Positions 30,640-42,734 of a DNA stretch of 54,404 nt are shown here, piece after piece. Below the pieces are notes generated by a model. That model was not told where the DNA came from, ran no database searches, and saw only the letters and a program-made list of their open reading frames with translations. Numbering within the stretch: position 1 is the first letter of the stretch; the number at the start of each line of letters is the position of its first letter. Origin of the DNA: Chara braunii (Eukaryota > Streptophyta > Charophyceae > Charales > Characeae); contig BFEA01000007.1 in assembly GCA_003427395.1 (NCBI GenBank), positions 2,591,260 to 2,645,663 on the forward strand, written 5' to 3'. The translations under genes were made by a program, and so were the position numbers.

Positions 30640-31095
30640 GTGGATTCCAAGGCTGAGAAATTTCACATCCTCTACAAGGAGCCTTGGGTGGAGTCGAAAG
30701 AGATTGACTTTCATGCTCTCTTGTTGCGTTGGGCTCACATGAAGCAAGAACGTGCGCAAGGGAAAACAATGTTGATCTTCTTCAAACTCCGCATTAACGG
30801 TCCTTACGTTCGTCCGCTGGCTGATTGTGGGGCAACCGCCAACTACTTCTCACCTCACGACATTCGTAAGGCATGCTTGGGAATGAAGCAAGTGACTTTG
30901 CAGAATCCTTGTCGGACCCAAGTGGGCAACCAAGAAGTTGTCACATCTACGCATGCAGTGAAAGTTGTGCGCACTACCTTAGACGCAAACCTCACCATCA
31001 CGCATGAGTTGAACTTCCAAGTCCTTGATAAGTGCCCCTTTGACGCGCGGTTATTGGCTTGGGCTGGATGTCGGCCCAATGTGAAAGAACCTCGC
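30640..31095 (+). pseudogene. Element 5 aspartic protease
   Basis: LADCGATANYFSPHDI contains an unmodified D-C-G active site, followed by the flap region and VLDKCPFDARLLAWAG, which stands where LGMDWL-type sequence is expected. The frame is open over the whole domain. The partner RT is absent, so this is a fragment. Confidence 0.7.
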
Positions 31096-31989
31096 GGAAG
31101 GACTCACACTTCATCTTCTTGGATGACGGTTGTTTTGCGGATGATTCTTGATCAGGGGCATTGCTTGAGGTGTTGCACGCCTCTCCCTCTAGGAAGTGGT
31201 CTGGGGTACTCCTCGCCCGAGCACAAGACTCAGATTTCAGAAGTTGAGCCGTCTCCACCTAATCGGCGAAGTACCCCCCCATAGAACGGTCCACTCTGGT
31301 CGATAACAGGGTCGGCTCCTACAACAATGAACCCTCGCGCCAGATGCTTCATGAAGAAAGAGAATGTGTTCACCACAAGTAGATTTCCAGTTGTCCCCTT
31401 CGTCTCTTGCCCAAGTTAACTCAAACGAAAATAGAAAAGATAGAGAATGAGAACCATTTAGACAGATAAAAGTCATTCAGGAAAAATATGGCCAAACTTT
31501 GGGAAAAGGCTACGTTTGTTTGACCTTATCTGCTTTATTTGATTCTAATTCGTTTTACGGTGCGCTCAAAATTGACATTTTTCAAAACAACCAACCCTTC
31601 TTGGCATGCAGGCAAGTGAAAAGTCAAAAGAAGACACTCCTTTTCCATTTTCTCTAATAGGCATAATCAATCTCCTTTGCAAGCATCCTTCCACCTGCCT
31701 ACACAACACGCAGAGACGACAAGTTCAAGAGAAAACCAGTGCAATCCCATGCCCAAGTCAGAGCTTTCCATTCGCATGCACGATACACACGACTTTCCTC
31801 TACCTTCTCAACGAACATTTAATGAACAGGGCCAAGCAAAGTGTGGGTTCATAGTGTGTAGGGAAATCTGGGTCAATCAACTGAGTTTGAGTGAATTGGT
31901 GTCGAACGCGCCGTGGCTCACTCAATAAATCCAAGTAACATATGCGCGTCGCCGAAGAAACCACAGTCCCGAGGTAAGCCTTGGACCAT

Positions 31990-32345
31990 CCGTTAGTCCC
32001 AAGTCCTACTCGCGACAGTCCCAAGTGTGAAGATGGCGAGCCGCACTCGTCCCAGAAAAACACTCAGCCTGGTACCAGTTCAGTCCCAACTAGTCCCAAG
32101 CGGTCCCAGATGGTCCCACACGGTCCCAGGTGGTCTCATGCTGTCAAACACTTCGTCGAATGACTATTGAGTCGAAAACCGTTTACGCCACACTTCTAAA
32201 AAAAAAAAAAAATCGGTGTCGAATCTCAAATCCGCATGCGTCGAGATTGTCGCAAATGACCGCCCACGTCCCACGTCAGTCCCAACTGAACCCAGGCAGT
32301 CCCAAGTAGTCCAGTCCCACTGCCCCAAGTGTTGGGTAGTCCCAA
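31990..32345. repeat. GTCCCA motif array
   Basis: GTCCCA or GTCCCAA occurs about 15 times. At 32081-32140 six units follow one another with a period of exactly ten bases (GTCTCA in the last). Confidence 0.85.
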
Positions 32346-32559
32346 CTACAAAACATTTATCTCATATGCCGCATTAAAAAAAAAAAAAAAACGCCCGTCG
32401 CGCACGGTTTCGTACTGTCGCATGCCGTCAACCGCCACCATGTCACGCTGCTGCTGCCGTAAGCACCAATGGTGGCAGACTTTCATCAAGAAAAGCAGAC
32501 GCCGCGCCGCGACAAAAAGCATTTCCGTGTCGTAAAAGAAACCTCCACTGCCGCGTCGC

Positions 32560-32900
32560 ACGTCCCCCCGTCGTGCCGCAATTCCATTGTCGTGTCGAAC
32601 CCTTGTCGAAAAATGGCATCGCGTCGTCGCACCGTACCCCGTTAAAAAAAAAACGCCAGCGCTTCGCCGTGCCGTACCACCGTAAGAAAAACAGCAACGC
32701 TTCACCGTGTCGTACCATCGTAAAAAAAATGGCAGCGTTTCGCCGCTCCGTACTACCGTAAAAAAAAACGGCAGCATCACTCTTCAAAACAAAGTGTCGC
32801 GCCGACGTGTCGTGAAAACGGCAGTGTCACCCGTAAAAAGTGTCGCTGATGGCAGCGTCACCCTTCAAAATAAAGGTGTCGTGCCGATGCCGCGGTATTT
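32560..32900. repeat. Tandem repeat of about 50-60 bp
   Basis: Units combine CGTCGTACCACCGTAA-type sequence, a short A run and GGCAGCG. Copies are diverged. Frames on both strands reflect the repeat. Confidence 0.75.
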
Positions 32901-33798
32901 CGGCAGCATAATCCCACAAAAATGGGTTATGGTTGTCGAAAATATCGGCCGACACCTCCACCAGTTGCCGTGCTGCTCGTCACTCCTTGCCACGTTGCGC
33001 TGCCGCTCCTCACCTCGCTGCCGCAGAGTCCCCCTAGAGACCAGCCTGCCAAGGGGTGGAGCAGAGTGCTCCAGCCAAGGCTATGGCTGTCTCCTCCCTC
33101 GCCACGCTCCTTTGCTGTCCTCCAGCTCCGCCGGCAGCACTCCTGCCTCCTCTCCAGCACTCCGACAATGAGGCAAGTGTACTGTTACACACTGGCAGTT
33201 GGAGGCAAGTGTGAGGCAGTTGGAGGCAAGTGTGAGGCAGCTGGGGGACAACTGCCTCTTTTGTAGTGGCCGAGGAGGGCAGCAGCAGCCTCAGCTGCCC
33301 CCAGGCAAAATTTGTCACTTGCTTGGGGCCGTTGATCTTGAGCCAGATCAACGGACTGAGGCTGTCTCACCTCAGCCACACACTTAGGGTTGCAGTTGTA
33401 CTCAACTGCCCCCCTCTTTTTCTCCCTTTTCCCTGCACTCAGCCCCGCACTGAGTGCAGGTTCAGCGGGAAAATAGGTATTTCCAGCCAAGTTCCCCTCA
33501 CTGGCCCTCCAGTTCGCAGCTCTGGCCTGAATGATTGCATTGAGGCCAATACTGCTTGAACTTGGTGCACGGCCGCGGCCACGTTCGCGGCTGTGACTGT
33601 TCCTTTCTCTTCCCTCTCTCTATTTCTTTTATTTTTCTTTCTTTCTTTCTTTCTTTCTTTTTACCCCCTCGTTTTTTTTCTCAGGCAGGGGCAGCTCATT
33701 TTTTTTTAGAAACGAGCAGCCTTGTGCCCAGCGTGCCCGTACCCGGACGCCCACGACGCCGGGTTTGGGCTCGCTGTGAACCTGCTGCCCACTTGCTT

Positions 33799-33847
<49 letters not shown>

Positions 33848-34979
33848 CGCCTGTACCCAGGCGCCATAAGCGCCAGGTTCGGACGCTTCAATGCGCTGCT
33901 GCCCGTTTCAAAAAGCGAACGGGCGCAGGCACATGTCCATATCACTAAGACGGGACGAGAGGGAGGGAAGAATCTAAAAAAAAATTAGAATCGAAATCTA
34001 AAGAAAATATAAACAGGAAACAAAAAGAAAAAGAAAAAAAAGAACTTACCTAAAAAAAAAACAGTCGCCCATTTTCCTTGGGCACTGTCAAAAGCACTGG
34101 GGCTGAAATGCCCCAGTCACTTCCAACGGTGCCATGTGGCGCTGTTGAGCGCATCAGCTCCCGCCTTTTTGGAAAGCGCGGGAGCCCTCCCGGCCATGTC
34201 ACGCAGGAGATAAACAAAACTAAATCTAGAGACAACTCGGAAACGACGCCTAACTAATCCCGCGAGCCGCCGAGACGGTCATGGGTGTGTTGTCCCGTTG
34301 CCGCTCTACCCGGGTGCGCCATCTATACATCCTGCGGTCCCCTACGACAGGATAGGTTTTCACGGGGCATAAGCTTGCATCCCTAAGGGGTTGTCACCAC
34401 CCTTAGAGGCTATCCCTACCGAGCTACTGACCCACGTGCGGAAGCTTTTAGATGCAATTGCAGAGGTAGGTCAGCCGGGGGCGTTTGCTCGTTCGCCGGA
34501 GTATAGATACGTTTGATTAACGCCAAGTGGACCCGATCGCCGTCCGTTCCTAGGGCGCTGATCTCCTAGGCACGAAGCGGACATTGGTCTACTAGGATGG
34601 TCTCAACGAAGCGTGAAACCCAAATTAATCCTAGTCCCTTTAAACATATAGCCAAGAGAATTATAACATTCACAGACAATTACATCAAAATAAAATCGAT
34701 CGTCGTCGACATAAATCTCCAATATGATATGATAACTAAGTATTCGAATCACCACACAATACATCCAATAACATAAGATCGAAATAAAATCCGACCATCT
34801 CAGGTCGAACACCACAAAGCAATCATACAACCGCCAACAAGGAGTTGGTCACCGACAATAACATAAATGCAGCCGACAAGGTAGTCGGCTGCCGTAGTCT
34901 TGACTTGATGAGATGCGTTGCCAAAGTTTTTCATTCCAGCCTACTGCCGACCTGCAACTCGACGCACATACATGCCTTC
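32901..34979. other. No gene recognised; repeats and low-complexity DNA
   Basis: The stretch contains GGCAGTTGGAGGCAAGTGTGA repeats (33200-33240), a TTTC run (33640-33660), a (TC)n microsatellite (33788-33844), the hairpin-like GCACTCAG/CTGAGTGC (33435-33460) and A-rich DNA at 33970-34060. Nothing shows coding potential. Confidence 0.5.
33788..33844. repeat. (TC)n microsatellite
   Basis: About 27 TC repeats within an otherwise unassigned stretch. Confidence 0.95.
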
Positions 34980-35655
34980 GTCCGTTTTCAATCTTTTCGG
35001 ATGACAAGCTACTTTGCAATTGATTCTTGATCAGGGGCATTGCTTGATGTGTTGCATGCCTCTTCCTCTAGGAAGTGGTCTGGGCTACTCCTCCTCCTCG
35101 TCCGAGCACAAGGCTCGGATCTCAGAAGTCGGGTCGTCTCCACCGAATCGGCAAGTACCCCCCCATAGAATGGTCCACTCTGGGTCGATAACAGGGTCGG
35201 CTCCTGAAGCAACGAACCCCCGCCCCAGATGATGCCTAGAGATAGTGGATGCGTCCACCGCAAGTAGCTTTCATATATTTTTTTATTTCTCCTATGTCCC
35301 GAGGGTAACTTCGATGAAAAGAAATCAGAAGAGAAAGAAAATGAGAATCATTTAAACAGGTACATGTAGATAAGGTCGTTCGGAATAGAATGTGTCAATC
35401 CTTGGGAAAAGCTAAATCCGTTTGACCTTATCTGCTTTATTTCAATAGAATCCATTCTTCGATACACGTTGAATAACATTTTTCCAAAACAACAAGTTCT
35501 TCAGGTGAAAGGTATAAAGAAGACAATTCATTCCTTGATCTCAAATAGGCATAATCAATCTCCTTTGTAAGCATCCCTCTACCTACCTGCACAAACGCCA
35601 AAGGAAACACGTTCGAAAGAAAACAGTACAATCCCATACTCGAGGCTACATCCAT

Positions 35656-35784
35656 ATGCCAAAAAAGTAGGATATTTAACAAGATCAAAGTGGAAACATT
35701 TGCTAAAAGTATAGTTGGAATTAAAAAAGCAGCAGTAATCCGTTGAAGAAGCCAATGTGCCAATCTTTCTCTATTAGCTTTCAT
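35656..35784 (-). pseudogene. sdh4: sdh4 fragment, N-terminal 43 codons
   Basis: The frame begins [20 protein letters not shown] and continues through the first membrane helix to NILLFWH, as in plant mitochondrial succinate dehydrogenase subunit 4. After the histidine the frame runs into nuclear repeat sequence, so the remaining half of the protein is missing. In mitochondria this subunit anchors complex II in the inner membrane. Confidence 0.85.
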
Positions 35785-35859
35785 TCGTTTACACCTTTTT
35801 TTACGACAAAGAGAATCTCAAGATATTCAATGTAACTAGACAAGCTGCAAAAAAGAACA

Positions 35860-35966
35860 TATGTATCTAAAGCTTTGAGTGATAAGTTTTCAAAGTGTTG
35901 AAAATGCGCTTGTACATGAAAAATGTGCTTCCAATTGGTTAAAAAACCTCCAATCCATTTATGATT
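35860..35966 (-). pseudogene. rps2: rps2 internal fragment
   Basis: [14 protein letters not shown] is the conserved RNA-contacting segment of ribosomal protein S2 (bacterial form NHRWLGGMLTNWKT). It continues for about 20 more residues ([16 protein letters not shown]). The following [13 protein letters not shown] could be a distant part of rps2 joined by a deletion or another mitochondrial piece; I cannot tell. Confidence 0.75.
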
Positions 35967-36404
<438 letters not shown>

Positions 36405-36689
36405 TCATTCAGCTGACCTTGAGTGAAGTTGAACGGTACACTCAAGAAGACCGTATAAAATTACGCTCCATTTGACGCGCCGGTAGTCCTCCACAGTCGT
36501 TAGCAAAGTGATCCAAACCACTGTCTTGTTGCGATCACCTGCCGCAACACCCCCTCTCTTATTTTTCAGTAAGTATCGTCGCCACTAGCTTCCATTGTCA
36601 CCGCGTCACTACGCCGTCAAGTCCACGCCGCCTTAAGATACCACACTCTAGTGGCACCTTCCCTGCGCCAAGGCCCAGCTGCCGGTCAA

Positions 36690-37190
36690 TGTAAAATTAT
36701 TGTCGTCACCGCCGTAAACCCTGTGCCGACGTTGCAAAAATTTTCAACAGCGCTTCCGCACTGCCGCTGTAAAGCCTTGTGTCGTCGCCGTAAAATTTTT
36801 GCAGCGCTTCCGCACCACCGCCGTTAAGCTTGCGTCGCCGCCGCAAAAGTTCGGCAGCACCACCGTACCATCCCCGTAAAAAGCCTGCGTCGCCGCCGTA
36901 AAAGTTCGGTAGCACTTCCGTACCACCGNNNNNNNNNNNNNNNNNNNNNNNNNNNNNNNNNNNNNNNNNNNNNNNNNNNNNNNNNNNNNNNNNNNNNNNN
37001 NNNNNNNNNNNNNNNNNNNNNNNNNNNNNNNNNNNNNNNNNNNNNNNNNNNNNNNNNNNNNNNNNNNNNNNNNNNNNNNNNNNNNNNNNNNNNNNNNNNN
37101 NNNNNNNNNNNNNNCCGCAAAAGTTTGGCAGCACTTCCGTACCACCGCCGTAAAAGCCTGTGTCCCCGCCGCAAAAGTTCGACAGCACTA
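36690..37190. repeat. Trinucleotide-rich tandem repeat with assembly gap
   Basis: Units of about 60 bp contain GCCGCCGTAAAAGTTCGG and GCACTTCCGTACCACCG. A run of 186 N (36929-37114) lies inside the array, so the true copy number is unknown. Frames that read through the N are meaningless. Confidence 0.9.
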
Positions 37191-38064
37191 CTGCTAGCAG
37201 CAGCAGCTCCCACCGGGAGCTCCTCCACGCCCCTCCTAGCTGTGCTTAGCTGCTCCCGGACCTCAGTCCACTCCTAAGCTCCTGAGTGTCACGTATCAAG
37301 CCTTAGGTCTCACTACGCGCCCATAGCCTCATATGCTATGTCAAGCTGCTGCTCCGTTGTGCCTTTNCTTGGGTCCACCCCTTCCTAATATAGTCGTGGA
37401 GGTGGGGCACTCACATCACTTCAGTTATGGGTCCATATGTGCCTCTATCTGCCTTCACTCGAGCTGCTGAATCCCGAAATCACTATGTGACTGCCACTTG
37501 TCACTTCTCCTTGCTTCCTTTGCCGTCACCGTGGAATTAGAGTTGTTGTGACCCATAACTTTCACTGTCCAGCTTGCTTCGCCTTGTGTATATATATACA
37601 TGTCCCTCTGCAGGCTTGTACATCCTGTGATGATGGCTTCAAGTTGTCTCATCGGGCTCTGGACCCAAGTTCCGGAGCAGCCTCTCATTAAAAATGGGGG
37701 CAAGCTCAGTCCGCATGGGTTTGAGCCCAAGCAGCCGTCATAGGGCTTCAATACAAGGCGGATAAGTCAAGCCCTTTGCTATTTGGAGGGCTGCCAATTC
37801 GGAGGCTTCAAAGCCTTGAAGCCTCAGTCTGCTGCTGGAAGCAAGAGTCACAGCCAGACCTTAAAAAGGCCTGAGCTGCACTCGCTTGCTATGGTTATGG
37901 GTTGAAGAATTCCCAGCCATGGTCTTTCTCTACGTTTTGTTTTTTCCACTGTGGTCTCCCACATGAAAAATAGGCAGCCAAATGGCTACAACTAACTCCT
38001 GGACAGCCATTGGCTGCCGTTTTTTTGTCTGGCACCCGTTCTGAGGGGTGCCAGCTCATAAAGT
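37191..38064. other. No gene recognised
   Basis: No coding region is supported. One unknown base lies at 37367. Sequence composition is ordinary, with a short TATATATATA at about 37590. Confidence 0.5.
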
Positions 38065-38820
38065 TGGGCTGCTCCAAAAGGAAGGAGCTAGCCCAGTGGG
38101 CCTATTGGTTTCGATCCTCGCATCTGCGGTGTATCAGGCTGGTACGTTACCTACTGGGCTAGCTCCTATTTCACATCAGGATAGGAGCAACCCTCATACA
38201 TGAAGAGCTATAATGCCCAGTAGGCAATCTACCTACGGCTTTGCAGGCCTTGCCTGCATGAGGTCTGCAAAACCTGCCTACCTGTAGCCTAGCAGGCCTA
38301 TCTTGCCTGTGGCCTTGCAGGCCTCACCGGCTGGTGGCCTAGCAGGTTCTACCTACTGTCGCTTCCTCGTGGATGGCAACCCATCCATGGCTACCCGGGG
38401 CCACCCATCGGGTAGGCCTCGGCATAGGCCTGTTGGCCCTCCCCTTGGCTCGAGGTCAACTCGGCGGCCCTTCCTATTCCTCTCGCGCCGCGACCCTATA
38501 CCCGACGCACCTTCTTTCTAGCCTACTTAGGCCTTGAATCGCGCGGCTTAGCAGCCGCGCGGCATTATTTTAGATAGAATAGGTCTAACTTTAGCGTTCC
38601 CATGTCCGCGAAACAATGTCATTCACATCCGTTATTCTCGGACGCTACATGCATCCGGACTAAAGCTCGAAAACTTTTAGTTCCTCGGGCATGGGTCAGG
38701 TCTGAATAAACTTTTGGCAAACGTCGGTCTCATCAAGTCTTTTAACCCAATGAAAAGTCAGACAGCGTCCGACGTTTAAAATCCCCGGCGAATACCCTTG
38801 TCAGGGTATTTGCCCCGACA
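38065..38820. repeat. Direct repeat C, copy 1 (LTR-like ends)
   Basis: It starts TGGGCTGCTCCAAAAGG and ends in the palindrome AATACCCTTGTCAGGGTATT followed by TGCCCCGACA. Near the start are inverted arms AGGAGCTAGCCCAGTGG (38083-38099) and CTACTGGGCTAGCTCCT (38151-38167). Frames inside are not genes. Confidence 0.75.
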
Positions 38821-39080
38821 ACGCCTCAAATTCGGTTAGTTTTTTTTGTTTTTTTTTCCCCTTAAAAAGTCATTGGCTTATGCCAACGGTCGTTCGTGGT
38901 ACACCTACGAACTGTTGAAGTACAGACCCGAGTTCGAGTCCAGAAGGACTCGAGATGCTTCTCGATTTATGCGTGTCATCCTTGTGCAGGGCCATGCAAA
39001 TCTCGACACGACTGATTTCAGCCGTGCGATCTCGAAGATCGCATGACTGAAACAGGCCGCGCCCAACTGCCCTAGCATAG
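38821..39080. other. Spacer between direct repeats C1 and C2
   Basis: The 260 bp hold no clear primer-binding site or polypurine tract. A short hairpin GCGATCT/AGATCGC lies at about 39026-39042. Confidence 0.5.
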
Positions 39081-39814
39081 TGGGCTGCTTCAAAAGGAGC
39101 TAGCCCGGTAGCGCGGCTGGTCAGGTTCGATCCCCATATTAGTGGGGTGACAGTCAAGTACCAGTACCTACTGGGCTAGCTCCTACCACGGTAGAGGTAG
39201 GAGCAACTGTTCTATAAGAAGAGCTTGCCCAGTAGCTATCCCCCCTCTGCCGGTGGCCTTGCAGGCCCTGTCCGCCTGCTTGTGGCCTAACTGCCTCGCC
39301 TGCTTCAGGCTTTGCAGATCCTACCTGCCCTGTGGCCTAATAGGCTTGCTGGCAGGTCCTGCCCTGTCGGTTGGCCGCATGACCTCTACATCGGCCTATC
39401 AAACTCCTGGCTCGATGTCAACCCCTGCGGCCCAGGAAATAAAACCCCTCTTACCTATTCTCCTTGCGCCGCGGCTCTATACCCGGCGCATCCCTCTTTT
39501 TAGCCTACTTAGGCCTTGAATCGCGTGGCTGCTAGAATAGTCTAGTTTTAGCCTTTCCACGACCGCGTACTCTTGCGGTCTTATCGGGAACCGAGGCCGA
39601 CAGGTTGTACCACGGACTCCCGCTGTTTCGATCGGACGTCAATGACGTCCTACGTCAACGACGTCAGGTTCTCAAAAATTCAAGTCTCTCGGTCGTAAGG
39701 TTGGTCTGAATAAACTTTTGGCAAAGTCAGTCTCATCAAGTCCTTCAATCCAACAAAAGAGTCCAACGTTGAGAAACCCCGACAAATACCCTTGTCAGGG
39801 TATTTGTCCCGACA
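39081..39814. repeat. Direct repeat C, copy 2 (LTR-like ends)
   Basis: It starts TGGGCTGCTTCAAAAGG, carries the same inverted arms (39095-39110 and 39168-39184), and shares TTTTAGCCTACTTAGGCCTTG, GGTCTGAATAAACTTTTGGC and the terminal palindrome with copy 1. The middle has diverged strongly. TG...CA ends suggest LTRs of a short non-autonomous element, but no target duplication was seen. Confidence 0.75.
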
Positions 39815-40058
39815 ACGGTCTTCGTGTAGGAGGAAGAAGATGTGGGTAGAGAAGACCAGGGAGAGAGAGAGAGACGAGGATGATGATGTGAGGGCACGTA
39901 CCTGGTCTTGGCGATTGTCTACAAGGGGTGACATCTTCATGTACTTCGGTTCGGTTGCTGACGTCAACAGTTGCATTGTCAATTCGTTGGCTAGTACTAG
40001 TTTGTGGTTGTCGTCTGGGCGCCGAGCGCCAGATAGGAGGAAGGGCTCTGGATACTTG

Positions 40059-41468
40059 TGCAATGACTTGCTGATTCTGCGGCCTACTGCTCGTCGCACC
40101 AAGGCTGTAACACAGGTAGGTTAGATTCGCAAATTTGTTTGGCTGAGGCCTAACCGAGATATCTGCCTGTGGGGAAAATTCGTGAGGGACATATCTGTAA
40201 AGTCGGGAAAATTTCAGGCCCGTACTAACTTGAATTTCCTACAGCTACCCTAACTGCGAATAGCGGACCCAGGCTACCACTAGGACAAACGGGCCTACGG
40301 GCCTATGCTGTTACACTGGTCCTATAGCCTATAGCCGAGTAGGGAGAGCCCCTAGAGGCCGAAACCGAAATGGTACCGGTCAGTCCAGTCAGTCCGGTCA
40401 GTCCCGTCTAGGTTGTGTCTAGGCTAGGGTAGACTATGAATAGAATTGGGAAGTCTGTTCAGGGCTTTTTGCAGTGGGTACCGTGCACATCGGGGGATGC
40501 AACACGTGAACTGGAGTGGTACAACTTCAGCATTGAAGGAGACGGACATAGCCAGACCCTCAAAGCGTCGGCCATAGCTGGGACCTTCTTTGTTCTCTGA
40601 CAACACGTGGGGCTGTCCAGAGGTCTGGGCTATCTGTGGTCTGCTGGGAGCAGGAGAAGTTGGTGCCCTGCTGAACCCTCCTTGGGAGTAGGGTTTCAGG
40701 GTAGTGGCGCTGCCTCAGAGAACGTTGAATATTTGGAATCGTTGATTACAACGAGTAGGATCCTCAGAGGCTGTATGCCCAGCAACCATTCTCTCTCTCT
40801 GGTTGAAGATATAGTCCGATGCCATTAGGAAACTAGTGGTTGAGAGGTGGCGCTGCTGAAGATCTTCACCTGGGAGGCCTTCTGGCACTTCATCTTCATC
40901 AGAGACTGTGGCGCTGGTCTTCTTCTTTGTCCTCTGAGAGGCGCTTGGCCTCAGAGGCCTGTTTCATGGTGGCGCTTCCCTCTGGAGGCAGTATCTGGGT
41001 GGCGCTTGGTGTTTCAGGGACTCAGGGGTAGTGATAGCGGTGTTTCAGGGTTGGGGGAAGAAGCGCTGCTCGTTTCTGAGCAGCGCACCATGGTTCTGGG
41101 GCTATTCTGACAAAACGATGCTCTGAGTTTAATAACAGTATTGCTACTGTGTGTGGACTATCTTTGTTTCATTGTTTTCTGGATGTGATCTATTCGGCTA
41201 CTGTGTCTGGACTATCTTTGTTTCATTGTTTTCGGGATGTGATCTACTCGGCTTTCCTCTGTGACTGGTGATGAGGATTTTGTGGAGCGATTTGCACTTT
41301 CAGTGTACTCTGTCATACCACATAGTTAAGCCTTCCACTGTGTTTCTCTCTCCCTGTGCGGTGTTATACTCCCATCCTCTCCCCTTCCTTCTCTGTACGT
41401 ATGGGCATACCTGGAAGTCTATGTGAGCGAGTGTTGGTCTGCAGACAACAAGCAACCAGCTTCATAAC
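40059..41468 (+). mobile_element. Solo LTR of the element 2 family
   Basis: The sequence aligns end to end with the 3' LTR of element 2 (TGCAAYGACTTGC to CATAAC). It is flanked by ACTTG at 40054-40058 and ACTTG at 41469-41473, a 5-bp target duplication with one base of ambiguity at the right end. No gag or pol adjoins it. A 53-bp internal tandem duplication lies at about 41145-41250. Confidence 0.9.
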
Positions 41469-41473
41469 ACTTG

Positions 41474-42540
41474 TAGGTGATGGCGAGAGCATGCTCTCAT
41501 TGACACTCAGATTCAGTGTTTTGGTTCTCCATTCGTATAATATCGGTGCAATTCTGCTTTCTGGACAGTGTTGGACTTCCTGGCTTTCGTGATTTTGCAA
41601 TCTGGAATCTGTTGCAAGGAACCCAACTGTTCATCACTTGCTGGAGTGCATCAGATCACATGCATATACACAGATTTCACAGATTGCGATGTCTCACACG
41701 AAGCCCAATAGAAAATGAATGAGAACCAGGAAGCTCAACTCAATTATCATAACCAGATAAAGAAAGGAAATTCGTGAGTCCAAAATGTACAGCGTTGAAC
41801 AAAGTTACAAGTCTTCTTCGATCAACACGAGTTCCAAGCTTGGCGCTCATCAGCGCCAGCTGCCAAAGTCAACAACAGTGCTCAATAGGTAAATGTCACC
41901 ATAGCTCACACCTCCCTCTCTATCATCTGCCTTCTTCTCTCTCTCCCTCTATGTCTATTGTCCTGGTCTACTCCCACTCATCATGCACGCACACTCCCTA
42001 TCACACGAGGATCTGCTTTGAATACTACTCACTGAACTCTTCTACTAACTATCCCTACTAATGTTCTAACTGGCGCTGGCGCAGCTATGGCTGCCTTCCT
42101 TCCAGCCGGCGCCCCTCTCCTCTTCCTCACACGTAGCACTGCTCTCAGCTTAGTGCAGCTCACACACATCTGGTGCACAAGTGCCACGACACTTGCACAC
42201 TCTCATGCGAGATGAGCATCTGTCAAATGGGAGGCTGGCCAGTCCTTTATAGTGCTGGACTCCTCTGGCGTGCCCTGCATTCAGCCTCAAGTGTCTGGGA
42301 CTCCTGCCCAGTACCCGTTGTTGCAAAGTGTGTGTCCCAGTATCTTTTCCCATGGTCTTCTGCTGCTTTGGGCCATCGGGCCTGTCTTTTGGACTCCTGG
42401 TCTGAATCAGGACCGACTCGTGGGATTATGACTGGACTGGGAGTGTGGCCTTTGACTCATTGCCGAACAGACGTGACTTCCCATCGAGGAGACGTGACCC
42501 TTTCTCAGTCTTAAAAACTGTGTCCAATACCTGTTCGTTC
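41474..42540 (-). other. LTR-like sequence, class uncertain
   Basis: No gene is seen. A TATA-like box in CCAGCACTATAAAGG (minus strand, near 42244) stands in the same context as the box at 349-357 of element 1. A GGCGCTCATCAGCGCC dyad lies at about 41840. These point to an LTR on the minus strand, without firm borders. Confidence 0.35.
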
Positions 42541-42676
42541 AGGACCTGTTTGTGACTGTTCAAAATGACCTTTCATTTCATTATGGATGTGACATTTGCC
42601 TCAGGAACTTTGTCTTTTGGGTTGCTGCTCGTGAATTTAAGTCTCAAAGAACGTTGATTGATTGTTTCGCCGGACT

Positions 42677-42734
42677 TGCACACATTCATCAGGAGGCTGA
42701 ACCCTCGCACACATTCATCAGGAGGCTGAACCCT
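42677..42734. repeat. 29-bp perfect tandem duplication
   Basis: CACACATTCATCAGGAGGCT followed by GAACCCTCG occurs twice in direct succession. Confidence 0.95.

Larger units (their letters stand above)
28840..31100 (+). mobile_element. Element 5: gag-protease fragment of a Ty3/gypsy element
   Basis: Gag-like and protease-like frames are present, but no RT, RNase H or integrase follows. At about 31100 the homology passes into the repeat block that is also found at 34980. The protease loop is of the DCGATxNY type seen in element 1, so both belong to related families. Confidence 0.7.
31100..32900. repeat. Repeat block, copy A (without mitochondrial insert)
   Basis: From about 31100 to 31960 this block aligns with 34980-36440. 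Shared landmarks are GATTCTTGATCAGGGGCATT, CCTCTAGGAAGTGGTCTGG, GACCTTATCTGCTTTATTT and ACTTTCCTCTACCTTCTC. The right part (32560-32900) has tandem units with CCGTACCACCGTAA that also occur at 36690-37190. It may be an LTR or a noncoding repeat of unknown class; I could not set its ends. Confidence 0.8.

Noticed and set aside
34260-34620. Possible rRNA or spacer sequence
   Set aside because: GC-rich text with short hairpins looked rDNA-like at first, but no conserved rRNA segment could be identified.
36706-37228. Frames of 130 to 160 codons on the minus strand
   Set aside because: More than half of each is unknown sequence (N) and the rest is tandem repeat.
38089-38120. tRNA-like A-box and B-box (TAGCCCAGTGG and GGTTTCGATCC), suggesting a SINE or tRNA
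   Set aside because: The boxes are only about 10 bases apart, far less than in a tRNA, and no cloverleaf forms; the first box belongs to an inverted repeat.
38870-38960. Possible tRNA with GAGTTCGAGTCC
   Set aside because: The T-arm does not pair and no acceptor stem can be drawn.
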